Shown one piece after another: positions 31,558 to 43,700 of a stretch of 64,000 bases of DNA (its first letter is position 1; every line of letters starts with the position of its first letter). Made by a program: the position numbers and the translations under genes. The notes below the pieces were generated by a model that saw only the letters and a list, made by a program, of their open reading frames with translations, was not told the origin of the DNA and ran no database searches. This DNA is from Hofstenia miamia (lineage: Eukaryota > Xenacoelomorpha > Acoela). The stretch lies in assembly GCA_004352715.1 (NCBI GenBank), contig SCFE01000079.1, forward strand, positions 1,180,871 to 1,244,870. Direction: 5' to 3'.

Positions 31558-32330
31558 CAAATAGCATCTAGTTGCGGATATCTTCGCCGCAATAATTTGA
31601 ATTTGCACTAGGAATAGATCGGACAGGTTAAACAGGTCAGGTTAAAAGCAGGATAATTAAGTCAGGACAGGCTAAATGGGGTTAAAAATATTGATTGACA
31701 AGATCAGGTTAAATATTAAATAAGATATTAAATAAGTTTTTTGAAAAAATATTCAACATATTTCCATAACTAGTGTTCTAATGTCCATGAGAACAACAAC
31801 AACAACCCTGAAATATTTTGTTTTCTGAAGAAAAACTGTGAGTCCCATCCAGGCGTAACGTGTTAAAGTCAGCGGCTGTCGCGCCGTTATCCAAGTTCCA
31901 TTTAGACATCCAGTGCAGCAAATCAGAAGTCGTTGCACAAAGGCACGCCTGACAGTCAGGTAGAAAATTTAAGTCGAAATTCTCCCTAGTGAGTTATAAG
32001 CGTCTAAAATTTTGTTGAAATTATCACAGATTTCAAAAAATTCCTAGTGGAAATAAGGTTAAAATAAATATTTGAGGCGGGCGGACGTAGAAACGTGTGA
32101 TGACACCACTCTCACATTAAATATTCTGCGTACGCTGCTTATTGCTACATGTATTAATTAGGATGACTGAATCTCAAATTCAAAGCAATTGAGTACTGGC
32201 AATTCTATGGCAAATACTATTACAAAAAAGAAGTCTTGGCTATGTATTTTGTAGCGTATACAATTCAAAATAAACTAATCGAAACAATTCCGATATCAGC
32301 ACATTAAAGTACCACTACCAAAGTGCTCAT
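31558..32330. other. Second copy of the 182-bp flank, then no gene seen
   Basis: 31558-31739 repeats the left flank. The remainder holds no supported gene. Confidence 0.4.
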
Positions 32331-32339
32331 AAATCTCTG

Positions 32340-34087
32340 CAATAGAAAACTGTTTTTAAAGATGGCAGTAAATCAAAGGAGTATCAACAGGGGCAAACTA
32401 TTAAAATACACTTTATTTTTGAAAATCAAATACAAGCTATCGTACGAAAAACATTGATTATCAAAGTGACTGGCATTTTCTGATCGACCTAACACTATTA
32501 TAGAAGACAAAGGATTAAAGAATGCATTGAAACTGATTGTGGTAAAACTGTTGAGATGCCTACAAGGAAGACAATTGCTGATCAACAGAATACTTTGTAT
32601 GAAAAAATGAAACGTAAAAATTACTTTGTAAAGTTTGCTTTGTTAGTATAACGTTCGTTTATTGGACCAATCTCCAGAACAAATCTTATCTTGGCATGAC
32701 AATTCATTTTATATATGATTGGGAGCTAAGATCATTCACACTTGGAGTGATTCAAATATCTGAGGCACACACTTCTGAACAGCAGATGTTATAAATATCT
32801 CAGATTGGCAAATCAAAGATAAACTTACAACATTTGTAACAGATGCTGCAGCAAATGCGTGGAAATCATTTATATTGATTAATGAAGAGTTAGAGATCGA
32901 TTTTGTAAGCAGCTCCTCATGCTATTCATAATTCTATTCAATGTGCTGTCAAAAACGGTACTGTTCTCACAAACCTTTAACCAAAATTCGTTGTTTAGTT
33001 TCTAGATATAGGCATAGTATGAAGTTAATGAACGCTGATACATGACATGCCTCAAAGTGTTGTTGGCAATTATTTCGCTTTTCTCGGAGATATTTTGTCA
33101 TCCTCTGATTTTTGCAAAATTCGCAGTGTTATTGAGATGTTTCAAGTTATTGAAGAGGTATCGAAGATTCCCGGGTACAGCACTCATGAGTCAATTTCAA
33201 ATCTATGTCCAAGTATTTGCTTAAGTTTCGCTTGAAAGAAAAAGACGATGACGAAGTTCATTTATGATATTAAGAATGTAATTTTTGCCGACCTTCACAG
33301 AAGTGTATTGCTTTCAAATAAAAAAGCACTGTACATTCAAATCAAAAGTCTTTGGTGCTTTCCAAAAGACGACTGTGAAGAGATTTGGATGATGGTGGAA
33401 AAGAAAGCATCCACTCTCAATGGCACAGATTAAGGTTAGAATAATTATATATTTTTCTTATTATGCATCCAGGGCAGCTGTAGATTTCTTAGTTTGCTTT
33501 CATATGAAATGCAGTCTATTTAAATTATAATTGACTGTAATGTGCAACTAAATTTGTGGATTTACTAGTGTGGATGATCGACCTCTTTAATTAATAAAAA
33601 AATAAACAGCCTTTTATATTCAATAGGTGGTGCCGCCTCATTATAAATTTTTTGCTACACTTCAGATTATCTAAGCTCCTGGTTAATTCAAAAAAACTTT
33701 GTCCCAATAATAGTTACTTTATCAATCAATATTATCTATTTGAAAAAAATTACATGGTATATAAAAAAGTAGCTGTATAATCACATATGTTCTGCTTAGT
33801 TGATGGACCGAGTACAAAACTCTGTAAGCATGGTTGGGAGGTGGAAGAATCAGATCAAGATGACGAATGTCCAGAATCAGAAGGGGTACTATTGAAAAAA
33901 ATCAGGGTGCAAAACTTGAAATAGAGAAGTATCGAGTGGTTCCACAAAACATCAATCAGAACTGTTTGTGTTGGTGGAAACAACATTCTATTGATTTCCC
34001 AATTTTATCAAAGCTTGTGTCCAAAGGTTTGCAAACACCAGCATGCAGAGTATACAGCGTATTCTTTCTATTGATTAAACAAATATA
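32340..34087 (+). pseudogene. hAT-type transposase relic
   Basis: Broken plus-strand frames run in hAT order. There is an early ETDCGKTVEMPTRKTIADQQ segment, then DWQIKDKLTTFVTDAAANAW (the Asp-containing VTD-A-A-N box of hAT RNase H folds), and RYRHSMKLMN. Next is NYFAFLGDILSSSDFCKIRS with FQVIEEVSKIPGYSTHESIS. Near the end is the dimerisation domain (EIEKYRVVPQNINQNCLCWW then DFPILSKLVSKGLQTPA). Stops and shifts are frequent throughout. No terminal repeats or 8-bp target duplication were identified by eye. Inactive. Confidence 0.65.
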
Positions 34088-34163
34088 ATATATTTGTTAA
34101 TTCTCGATGAAAATAGACAGAAATCAGGTAAAATTAACGACTCATCATCATCACTAATATATA

Positions 34164-34840
34164 TACAGTCTGTGACAATTTATTAGGACCACTTCAATTA
34201 TATGAGCTTTTATTCAGTAGCATTTTAAATGGAAATGTGCCTAAACTCCACCTATAGTATACAAGGTCTACTACACATGGGCACAAGATTACATTATTTT
34301 CTTGAATTGTGAATGCTACAACAACATTTAATAATTATAATGCTGTGACAAAATATTAGGACCTACAATACACATTGTTGTTTTCTTTACCGCGGGAAAT
34401 TGTAAACTATTAAATAGTAAACTCACGAGTTGAAGTCAAGTATAAACACGCATTTCGCCCGGGAAAGTGCATATATCAGATTTCACAACAAGTTGTCATC
34501 AATATTAATAGCTATAGAAAAGAAAAAAGATTTAACTCTATTGGAACTTGGAGAAATTCGAGCTTTACTTGTACAGAATTTATCTCAACGACGCATTGCT
34601 ACTATCTGCAAAGTCAGCAAGACAACTGTAGCTCGGGTGCAGCAACAAATATCACAAAATCAATTGCCCTATCATAATAGAAGCAGATGCGGCCGGAAAC
34701 ACAAAACTTCTGACAAACACAATCGAGCTTTAATCAGGATGCTTTGATGACCAGTGCTCAGCTTGCTATAGACCTGTCAGCTGTGGGAATAACTGCTTCT
34801 TCACGCACAATAACCAGACGTCTTCCTGATTTGGGTTGTG
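34164..34840 (+). mobile_element. 5' half of a Tc1-like element
   Basis: A TA at 34164-34165 is followed by the left terminal repeat CAGTCTGTGACAATTTATTA; a related phrase recurs at about 34343-34363 (CTGTGACAAAATATTAGGAC), as in Tc1-like elements with internal direct repeats. The ORF from about 34430 encodes the paired DNA-binding domain: LGEIRALLVQNLSQRRIATI, CKVSKTTVARVQQQI, NRSRCGRKHKTSDKHNRALI. After a stop at 34745 the second helix-turn-helix is partly visible (SAQLAIDLSAVGITASSRTI then TRRLPDLG). The catalytic half is absent after about 34840. Confidence 0.75.
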
Positions 34841-35137
34841 AATTGCATTTTTTTAAAAATATGCGTTAGTTGGGTAATGTTTTGCCAATTAAAATGAGTT
34901 CACTTTTGTAAAAATATAACTATACTAGTTATTGTCTAAAAATTGAAAACAATGAAATTACGAAATAATGTACAAAACTGGAAAAAATTGTGAAAAGGCT
35001 CATGCAGGAATCATGATGCATTTTCAGTGGTCTCCGTTGATTTAGAGCAGGCCATTGAAGATTTTGAGATTATAACTTGCGATTCTGCGTATGCATTGAG
35101 ATATTGAGATGTTTTTATAGAAATTGATGTGATGACG

Positions 35138-35593
35138 CTATGAGGTGTTCCAATCCAAGAACGGGCTTGTAATGTCGCCTAATACCACGGATACATAAAA
35201 ACATGCTGCGGATAAGCGAGAAGTTAGTTTTACTACGTAACCAATTAATTGTGGTCGGGAGGTGGGCATTCTTTCTCTCTGAAATAACAAAAGAGAGCTG
35301 CTTAATTGCTCTGTGATTAAAGGTGATGCCCCACCAGTAGCGCTGAATACCATGGGCGTAAAGGAAGCCTGTTCAATTTCTAAAACTCGTTGCTGGTAGT
35401 GTCGAATCTTCTCATTCTCATGTGTGGCATAGTTATCTTTGATGCTTCTGTTAGCATTGGTGGCAGCACTCGAGTTAAACACCCTCACATCGAAGAATGT
35501 GCGCCTACCATGACGCCCAGAAGCCAACAGATGATATATCCAAACGAGCTCCATCAGAGGTAATTGTGCCACTTGGCAGTATTTCACCAGAAA
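35138..35593 (+). repeat. 456-bp segment repeated exactly beside a single N
   Basis: 35138-35593 and 35595-36050 read as identical, separated by one N at 35594. This looks like an overlap that was not merged during scaffolding. Confidence 0.9.
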
Positions 35594-36310
35594 NCTATGA
35601 GGTGTTCCAATCCAAGAACGGGCTTGTAATGTCGCCTAATACCACGGATACATAAAAACATGCTGCGGATAAGCGAGAAGTTAGTTTTACTACGTAACCA
35701 ATTAATTGTGGTCGGGAGGTGGGCATTCTTTCTCTCTGAAATAACAAAAGAGAGCTGCTTAATTGCTCTGTGATTAAAGGTGATGCCCCACCAGTAGCGC
35801 TGAATACCATGGGCGTAAAGGAAGCCTGTTCAATTTCTAAAACTCGTTGCTGGTAGTGTCGAATCTTCTCATTCTCATGTGTGGCATAGTTATCTTTGAT
35901 GCTTCTGTTAGCATTGGTGGCAGCACTCGAGTTAAACACCCTCACATCGAAGAATGTGCGCCTACCATGACGCCCAGAAGCCAACAGATGATATATCCAA
36001 ACGAGCTCCATCAGAGGTAATTGTGCCACTTGGCAGTATTTCACCAGAAAAAGGGATCAGATCCGGTTTTTTACATACATCAATGCATACATCTGACATT
36101 GCCTCTGCCAGCACATTCTTGAGTTTGTTGTGTCTCCTCGAAACAAACCCTCCCGTGGAACAAGAGTGCATGGGCCACAGAAAACCCCTTGCCACAGACA
36201 CATGTGGTTGGCAAATCGTTGGGCTCTATGTCATAGCGGAGTCGTATGGCGTCTCTGAATTCGGATTTAAGGTGATAACTTTTCTCTTCAATAGGCATTG
36301 CATTCAACCA
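35138..36310 (-). pseudogene. Second copy of the R2-type CCHC/endonuclease C-terminus
   Basis: Minus strand, from 36310 downward: MPIEEKSYHLKSEFRDAIRL, the knuckle CVCGKGFSVAHALL, SRRHNKLKNVLAEAM, then GARLDISSVGFW, FFDVRVFNSSAATNAN, THENEKIRHYQQRVLEIE, SFTPMVFSATGG and, after a shift, a LIRSMFLCIRGI-like end. The order is the same as at 8147-8986, but the sequences have diverged, so these are different copies or subfamilies. Several frameshifts are present. The part 35138-35593 is an exact repeat of 35595-36050 across a single N, which is probably an assembly error. The true locus would then be about 456 bp shorter. Confidence 0.65.
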
Positions 36311-36406
36311 AGAAGTAAAAAATTCACATTTTGTGTGATCGAAATAATGAGGGAATATTGTTAAATAAAATTACTGCAGTAACAGACAAATCAGGTTAAG
36401 TAATCA

Positions 36407-36429
36407 AGAGAGAGAGAGAGAGAGAGAGA
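36407..36429. repeat. (GA)n microsatellite
   Basis: An uninterrupted AG dinucleotide tract; no gene lies in the spacer 36311-36615. Confidence 0.9.
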
Positions 36430-36615
36430 ATGCTTGTCACAATTAGCTCAAATAAGAGCTTTCCTGCTTACGCTTACACTGACTCGTCTATTGTATTTGT
36501 GCGCAAGACACCTTTCATGAAACGCAATATTTTCAACCAATTAAATTTAAATTTTCCATGCAGCCGTGAATGAGAGAGTAAAGCGGTAAGTTTCATTAAT
36601 TGACGGCGTAGGATA

Positions 36616-37602
36616 ATGTCAATGACGAATTCTTACAAACGAGGTCAGATTCAACTGCTATACGAAGATGGTGTTAGCCAACGTGAAATAGAACGTCGGA
36701 CAGGCATACAAAGACAAACATTGCGTGGAATAATTGCTCGATACAAAAAAAGTGGTAGGCTCTCACCTGCAAAATCTCCAGGAAGGCCCAGAGCTACAAG
36801 TAAACAAACGGATAACCTGATACGAAGGTAAACAGTGAAGTCACCAACAATCTCAAGTTCAGAAATTCGCTCAAATCTCCCAGGAAATATCAAAACGATA
36901 AGCACTCGGACGATAAGAAGGAGACTGGAACATTCAAATCTAAAATCGTATCGCCAGGCAATTAACCCAAACCTTTCAAAGAAAAACATTGCTGATCGCA
37001 TGAAATTTTGTGAACTTTATAAAGGCTGGACCCCACAACAATGAGAATCTGATGTTTACCGACGAAACTCAAATCAAGCAGTTCAACAGCAATCGCGCCT
37101 CGTTCGTCGTCCTCCTAATCAGCGTTTTCATCCACGTTACATTTGCACCTCTATTTGCAGTTCCAAATGTGTTATCATCTGGGGAGGCATAACAGCAAGG
37201 CCGTGCCGGTTTACATCTTTTTAACAAGAACGAAACAGTAAATGCTTCAAGGTATTTAAAAATTCTTAAAGAAAAATTGCCACCGTAATTCCAAATTTAT
37301 CAATGTCGCATCCTGCAACACGACGGTGCTCCTTGTCACCAGGCAAAACTGGTAAAGCAATATCATGCTGAACATGAAATTCGTGTTTTGATCCCTTGGC
37401 CTGGTTCCTCCTCTGACCTTAACCCAATAGAAAATTGTTGGGTTGCAAAACTCTTACCAACTTCAGAAAGTGATGTCAAGCGAATAATCAAGCAAGAATG
37501 GTGCAACAGCATAACTCCGGAATAATGCAGAGAACTGATTCATTCCATGTCTCGAAGAATAGCTAATGTAATGAAGGCAAAATGGTTGCATACTAAGTAC
37601 TG
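36616..37602 (+). pseudogene. Tc1-like transposase (DD34E type)
   Basis: Nearly full-length but broken. The first helix-turn-helix is in a clean frame from ATG 36616 (KRGQIQLLYEDGVSQREIER, TGIQRQTLRGIIARYKKSGR) with a GRPRATSK hook. It is followed by ISTRTIRRRLEHSNLKSYR (second helix-turn-helix) and KKNIADRMKFCELYK. The catalytic domain then appears in other frames: LMFTDETQIKQFNS (first Asp), CVIIWGGITA, LQHDGAPCHQAKLVKQY (second Asp), WPGSSSDLNPIENCW (Glu) and IANVMKAKWLHTKY at the end. Stops at 36829 and 37042 and shifts near 37060-37400 inactivate it. Terminal repeats were not located by eye. Confidence 0.85.
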
Positions 37603-37689
37603 ATTTTGCCTTTAACGATCTTTGTTTTTCCATGTAGGAATCACAGTATATTAATTGTTGAATACATAATGCATGTCTCCCATACATTG

Positions 37690-37920
37690 TCTTTATAAAA
37701 AAAACCAGTTTTAAAAAAAAAATTTGGGGTTAAATTTTTTCAAATTTTCGTTTTTTTTTTAAATTTTTTGGGGGGGGGGGGGTTTTTTTTGCCAAAGTTT
37801 AATTTTTTTNNNNNNNNNNNNNNNNNNNNNNNNNNNNNNNNNNNNNNNNNNNNNNNNNNNNNNNNNNNNNNNNNNNNNNNNNNNNNNNNNNNNNNNNNNN
37901 NNNNNNNNNNNNNTATATAT
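37690..37920. other. Low-quality homopolymer tract and gap (104 N)
   Basis: Long T and G homopolymers (including 10 G) lead into N at 37810-37913, followed by TA repeat. This looks like poor consensus; the reading frames here have no meaning. Confidence 0.9.
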
Positions 37921-38243
37921 ATATAGGTGGCTTTTAAATGGTGATAAAAATTGAACATCGCATTTTCGTTGCTCTCCGGCCATAAATAGGATACACTGCA
38001 TTAAAAATTTTATGCATTTTTATTAATGTTTAGTGGTAGTCCAGAGGGTTAAAATTCTGTAATATACTGTAATGCAGTGAAATTTTACGCTGCAGTAAAA
38101 ATTGCTGCAGGTTTAATTTACGAAGTAGCAATAAGAGTGCTACAAAGTCATCACATATGTTGGACTTTGCCTGTTAAACTCATGTACAACATGATGTGTT
38201 TAATTATTTTTTTTATGATGATCGGTAAGGTCTACATTTAAGT

Positions 38244-39005
38244 TTAAATTGCACTAAAGTAAAGTAATACAATCAAAATCATATTAAAATATGAAATGTC
38301 ACATATGCTACCATCTGTAATGTTTAAATCCTCATTCATACTGCTGGAAGATGTAAGAATAACGTCTTTCGAAGTCGATGCTTTGTATTCTTCTTCAGTC
38401 TTTTTCTTCCGCATATTTTTAGCTTTCCTCTTCTGCATAATCTGCTTTTCCTTTCTCTTGTTGAGCAAGTAGAAATTCTTTGTCTTCTTTCATAACTGTC
38501 ATGTGTAGAGCATTTGCACAGGCTATATCAAAAAGATCATTCAAGTTATCTAAAAACATTTTCTCTTTTTTTTATCTGAGCTGTGGTCCGTTGATTTCTG
38601 AGCCGCTTTTGATCTCAGGCCTCACAGGAATTCGTGCCTTTCCTGTCCAAATAAGAACAAGATCCCTGATCGTTTTGGTTGCTGCTATAAGTATTGTCCT
38701 TTCTCTTCAATATGACGTCGCATAAACACACCCAAAGCATCTCGATTTGATGGTAACTTACCACCAGAGAATTCTTTGACAGTATAATCCAGAAGAAAGT
38801 ATCTATCTTTGCTACGCGTAGCACATTCAGCTGCAGTCATTACAGTATTCCTACTGGTTTATTTGCTAGGAGTGGTAATTACTTTAAGATCAAAGAGGTG
38901 TTTGTGTTTTTGTTTATGTAGCACAATAAACCACAAGCAATCAAACGGTAGATCGCTTGATAACCAGAGCAATTTTTCTTACTTGATAGCATATATCTTA
39001 TAATA
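38244..39005 (-). pseudogene. Relic of a multicopy invertebrate ORF family, unknown function
   Basis: On the minus strand, joining frames gives SKDRYFLLDYTVKEFSGGKL, PSNRDALGVFMRRHIEEK, then near 38480 KEDKEFLLAQQEKGKADYAE and later RRIQSIDF. I recall a large family of uncharacterised arthropod ORFs with 'LPSNRDVLG-F-RRHIEE...LLAQREKGRPG'. It is repeated so often that it probably travels with a transposon. Stops and shifts occur about every 30-60 codons. No enzymatic motif is known to me for the family. Confidence 0.45.
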
Positions 39006-39009
39006 GGCA

Positions 39010-40436
39010 AGTGCATAAGACGCTGAAAGCCTATATTTTACTTTGAGTGGACTACCTCTAATGGTTATTGAAATATTTCTAAATTTCTCGGGGAGGGTTT
39101 TTTAGGTATTGGATCCATTTCAAAGGTGGAGAGCAAAAAATTTCGAACTTTTAAAAATAAGAGCCACCCTAATATATATATATATTATAAATCAAAAAAT
39201 ATTTACTGAAATGCTTGGAAATAAACAGCTTGTTACATTTGTAAATGATTTAATAGACAATAGTTGTCTCAAAATTCAAGAAAACATTGTTTGCATTGAA
39301 TAGTGATTTTAATCCTCTCCTACAAAAGCGTGAAAGGATGATCTGAGAGACAAGCGTGTATTGAAAAAAAACGTCCAATCCAAAGTTTTTTATTTTCCAT
39401 ATTTAAGTGAATACCTCCATTTGTTGTATATTGGATTCTTTAATTCGTTTTCAAAATGTTTGATATATTATTGCAATTTGATCTTTTTAAGGAAAATTCA
39501 TTTATCAATAATGCCACATTTTAAGGACTTCATATTGAAAATTTTGACATCGGGATCACAAACAAATACCACTACGCGCAGCTTCCATTCTCTTCTGGTT
39601 AATAGAATACTTCCCTGTTAGTTTTGTCGAATCTTTTACTGTTGAAAGGAATCAATTATATTTTTAAAGTGAATATGCATTGAGATGTTTGTGTGGTGAA
39701 GCTTCCATTTTTTGTCAGTTTGGCAAAATGTTTGTTGTATTAATTCTCCATACATTAGTGTCCATACAAATATGTCTCATTCATGTGAAAAATGTTTCAA
39801 AAAATCAGTAGAAGCTTTTAAAGGAAAATTATGAGTCAGTGCATAAACAACGAAAACCCAAGAAAAACGTCCATTTAGTAAAAACAATTAACGTTTTTAC
39901 ATTATCTTCAAGCAGTCTTAAAATATCCTTGGATTGAATTTGAAACTAAATTTCAGTGAATCATTGATCATCTTGTCAAGACTAAAGAAACAAATATATG
40001 CAAGTGTAGCTCATGAAACGATTTGAAACCATGTTTTATGCATCTCTGACTTCGAACCAAAGCAATGTTCCTGGTGTCAATGAAAGTGATATTAGTTTTC
40101 CTTACTACTGACAATTAACCACCAAATTAAAACAATGTGAAATTGATATTGAAATAGACGTTAGAGAGATTTTCTTAATATCTGCAATTACCAAGAGAAA
40201 TAACATCAACAAGTTGAAATCAACAACCTTTGTCCGAGAAATTCCTGGAAAAAAATGAGCATGTCTAACATTCATCAGAGGTGAAAGTAACATTTAAAAC
40301 TCAAGAATACAACTGAAACAAATATTGTGATTGACAAGAATGAAAAAGTGAATTATTTAATAACTTGAATGACAGATTTTACAATTATTTCAGTCATTTA
40401 TAGTATGTATCCATTTATCCTCAGTAGAAAATTTAA
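39010..40436. other. No supported gene
   Basis: Short open frames (for example plus 40100-40250 with LKQCEIDIEIDVREIFLISA) look partly protein-like but are not recognisable. They lie just beyond the 3' end of the lipase gene. Confidence 0.3.
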
Positions 40437-40442
40437 TTTATT
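40437..40442 (-). terminator. DAGLB: Poly(A) signal AATAAA of the lipase gene
   Basis: AATAAA on the minus strand about 105 bases beyond the TGA at 40545-40547, a suitable distance for a short 3' UTR. Confidence 0.6.
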
Positions 40443-40544
40443 TAAAATTTCGTAGCATTTCATTAGCACATGAAAAATTTCAGCATCATTGTAAATTTAA
40501 CTCAAGTGACGTCATAATTACTTACAAAAAACCTATGATGAGAA

Positions 40545-40771
40545 TCAAGCAATAGAACTTTCTGGAATGATGTAGGAATCGCATTCGGAAATAGCAGTAT
40601 CTAAAGAATCAGGCAGATGATTCACCACCATGTACGGTGTGACGACAATACGAGAAAACGACTCATTGGAGACCCACTGTGCAGCGAATTTCGGTTTCTT
40701 TCGAAATCTGTGAAAGAGATTTGGCGATTGATTAGCATTCTCATAAATGCGATGTATCATCAGAATTCGAC
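40545..40771 (-). CDS. DAGLB: DAGLB terminal exon h: catalytic His and C-terminus
   Basis: 227 nt including the TGA stop. The acceptor is AAATTTAG; the split Gly codon is completed from exon g. It encodes RILMIHRIYE with the catalytic His, KFAAQWVSNESFSRIVVTPY, MVVNHLPDSLDTAISECDSY and a short tail. This fits the ends of beta-type enzymes ('AKW...EFSKILI...DHMPD'). Confidence 0.9.
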
Positions 40772-43700
40772 CTAAATTTAAACAGTAATTTGTAAACCAC
40801 AACTTTAACAATCAGAATTACTACTCAATATATAAGGCATTCAAACAAAATCGTGAAAATGTTTTATTTATAGCTTAAAAAGTTTTTAAATGCCCATTAT
40901 TTCAAAAATATGAATATATAAGGCGTTCCATTTTTGTCCAAAGTTCGAATTTTCAGGCTATCATTCAATATCTATTTTAACAAGTGCATCTGTACTTTAC
41001 ATTTGTACGCACCAGATTAACTCATACTTATACAATTCATTGAATGTTCCCCATAACCCCAACAAGATTATTCTTGGCACGTCACTACGTGTGGTGTCCA
41101 ATAAGGTTCATACTGCAGAAATGGAAACTAAATACAGTAAAAGCTTTCCTTGGGGGCGCCTGACAAATGCGACCACGTGCAAATTACAGACACTTATCGA
41201 CAGTCCCTTGGAAATTTACATACAGTAAATAGGGAAATGGTAACCTGCAACCTGCTAATTACGACCCTTTTTTCGTTATTATTAATGGATTTAACCTTTA
41301 AAATACGGGTAATATAAAGCCACAAATTTTACTTTTTCAATGATTCGAATGATCTTTTTGTTGTTTCATGTGATTGAACATGATGTTCACTTACTACGAG
41401 TACCTACTATGATAATTATATAATATAATCACTAAATTGTAGGCCTGCTACGATATTACTTTTTTGGTGATATGAAAGTAACCTGATAAATGCGGCCGCC
41501 CGAGAAATGTTACCACTTTTGTTAATTCCCTTGAGTGACCGCAATTCTCAGGTTCTACTGTAATATGTAATATAATATTAAATGTACAAATTAAAACTGA
41601 GTGTGAGAAACTGAACGAATTGTATTAAGAATTTGAATAAGAAAAGAAAACACAGTTCCACGAAATCTTCTCTAAACGCAACAAAGCAAAATGATCTAAA
41701 GCGGTGTCTTCTATAATATAAACATATGCGGGCACATCTAAGCAAATTAAATGAGTAGATCCAATCGCTGTCTTCAAATAAACACGTCAGTAAGTTAGGT
41801 GTAAAAGCATGTCTCGTAGTACTTGCAAAATCAAATTGTCATTTTGAAAATCATACATCTACATCTAATAAAATTTGAAGACATTAAACAAATATTTCTA
41901 TTCTTGAATACAAAAGAATGCAAGAACAAAGAATTTTGTTGACACATTAAATATGATATTTGACAGATGCCCCATGTCCACATGGTATTCAGTAGTGCAG
42001 AACTGAATCAATAAAATTGACATTTTGCAAATCTGGAACTAAGTATATTGAGTTACTCCATAAAAAACTATAACGCTGTAATATTTGTAAAAATGGCGCA
42101 AAGAACTTCAAGATTTACAAGGATGTGAAATTTCAGAATCGCAAACGTAAGCAAAACTTAAACATATTTAGATAAGAACAACTAATTTGATTATGTCTGA
42201 AACTAGTAACAGTAATGAGATTATTCAAATAGCAAACTAGTTAGAAATGCAGAGAAATTCAATTCCAAAGGGTTAACAAAAAAAAGTTTTATGGTGAACT
42301 TGTGAACTTTAAATGAACAAAAATATATTTACATTCGTTGAAGAAAAACTAATCAATTTAGAACAACGTCAAACAATAACAAAACATGAAGGTCAAAAAA
42401 TAAATTATCAAGGTACTTAGAAGAGCATGATGAAAATATGCTAACTTTATACTACACTTTAATAAATTGAAGAAGCTAGCGAACCCTAATCTCGCAAAAT
42501 CAAGTTAATTTAGGGCCAATCAGGGATTTGTAATAACATAAAATGTGTATATTTAGGGTTAATTAAATCACGCATTGGCTTAAGTCTTCAAAAATAGTAC
42601 CATTAGTCTGGGAAACAATAGAAATCATTGAATAATTATTGCAGACACGCTCAAAATTTCAGCAAAACAGATGCTAATTAGAATTGTCATTTAACTACAA
42701 AAGGTATTCACGTATGAAATCACAGTCAAGCTGTTTCAATAACGCGTGCCAGTTGGAAGTCTAAAAGTAGTAATCAAAAGGTGAAATTTTGAATCATTTA
42801 GAAAACAATCCAAATTCATCTTTGCGTGCTGCACCTGCGTCCCTTGGAAACATCAGCCATGCATCAGTCTACACAGATCTGAAAGACAACCACTGACATC
42901 CGTACAACACTGAGGCAACTTATTCCAAATGGTAGTCACCATGTTCACATTTTTTACTTTGACAAAGTTTCGGGTGTGTGTGTGTTATTTCGAAACAAAT
43001 TTGAACTCATTTTATGCAATAATTAATGTACAGCATTTTTGTTCATTTAACAACTTTAAATTTGCAACCTGTAAATTCCGGCATTATTTTCACATACAGT
43101 ATACATATTTATCCGGAAAATTATATTTAGAGCAGAATGTATACACTAGTTAAATGATCTAGAAATAAATAAATTTAAATATTATTGAAATCTTCAAAGG
43201 GATTTTATATCAAAATCTCTCCAATTAATTGTATTAACTGTTTGTTTCCTCAATGCTTGGAGTATTGGATGCTAATATTTTGATAAACGAACGGTTAATT
43301 GCAAGCCATTGCAAAGCATCAGTAATGCCATAGCAAATTTCTAGAAGAAATCGAATCATACATACAGCAAACTATTCATTTCCAAATTTTTATGCAAAAT
43401 TAATAAAACGTAAATTTCTTAATTATACAATTTTTACCCAATTGTAGAAAGAAGGAAAAATAAAAACACGATTGTGAAGTATATTTTACGCGCACTGTTG
43501 TTTTGAAGAGAGTTGCCTAATTTGACTGACTTCAAATTTAAATTCAGTTTTAAAGAAAGCAGTATTCAACATACCAGGAGGCCACAATTCATTTTCTAAA
43601 ATTTTCATAATTTTTCCACAACTGGATGGAAAGTCGGGCGAAAGGTCAGTAATGGGTGTGTCATTGGGATTGGAAATCAAAGCTTTCGGTGACTTCTCCT

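Noticed and set aside
35954-36364. 136-codon plus-strand frame
   Set aside because: Antisense shadow of the endonuclease relic, which has recognisable motifs on the minus strand.
37730-37920. Poly-G/poly-T tract as a structured element
   Set aside because: It adjoins an N gap and looks like poor consensus; G10 and T-runs here are not reliable.
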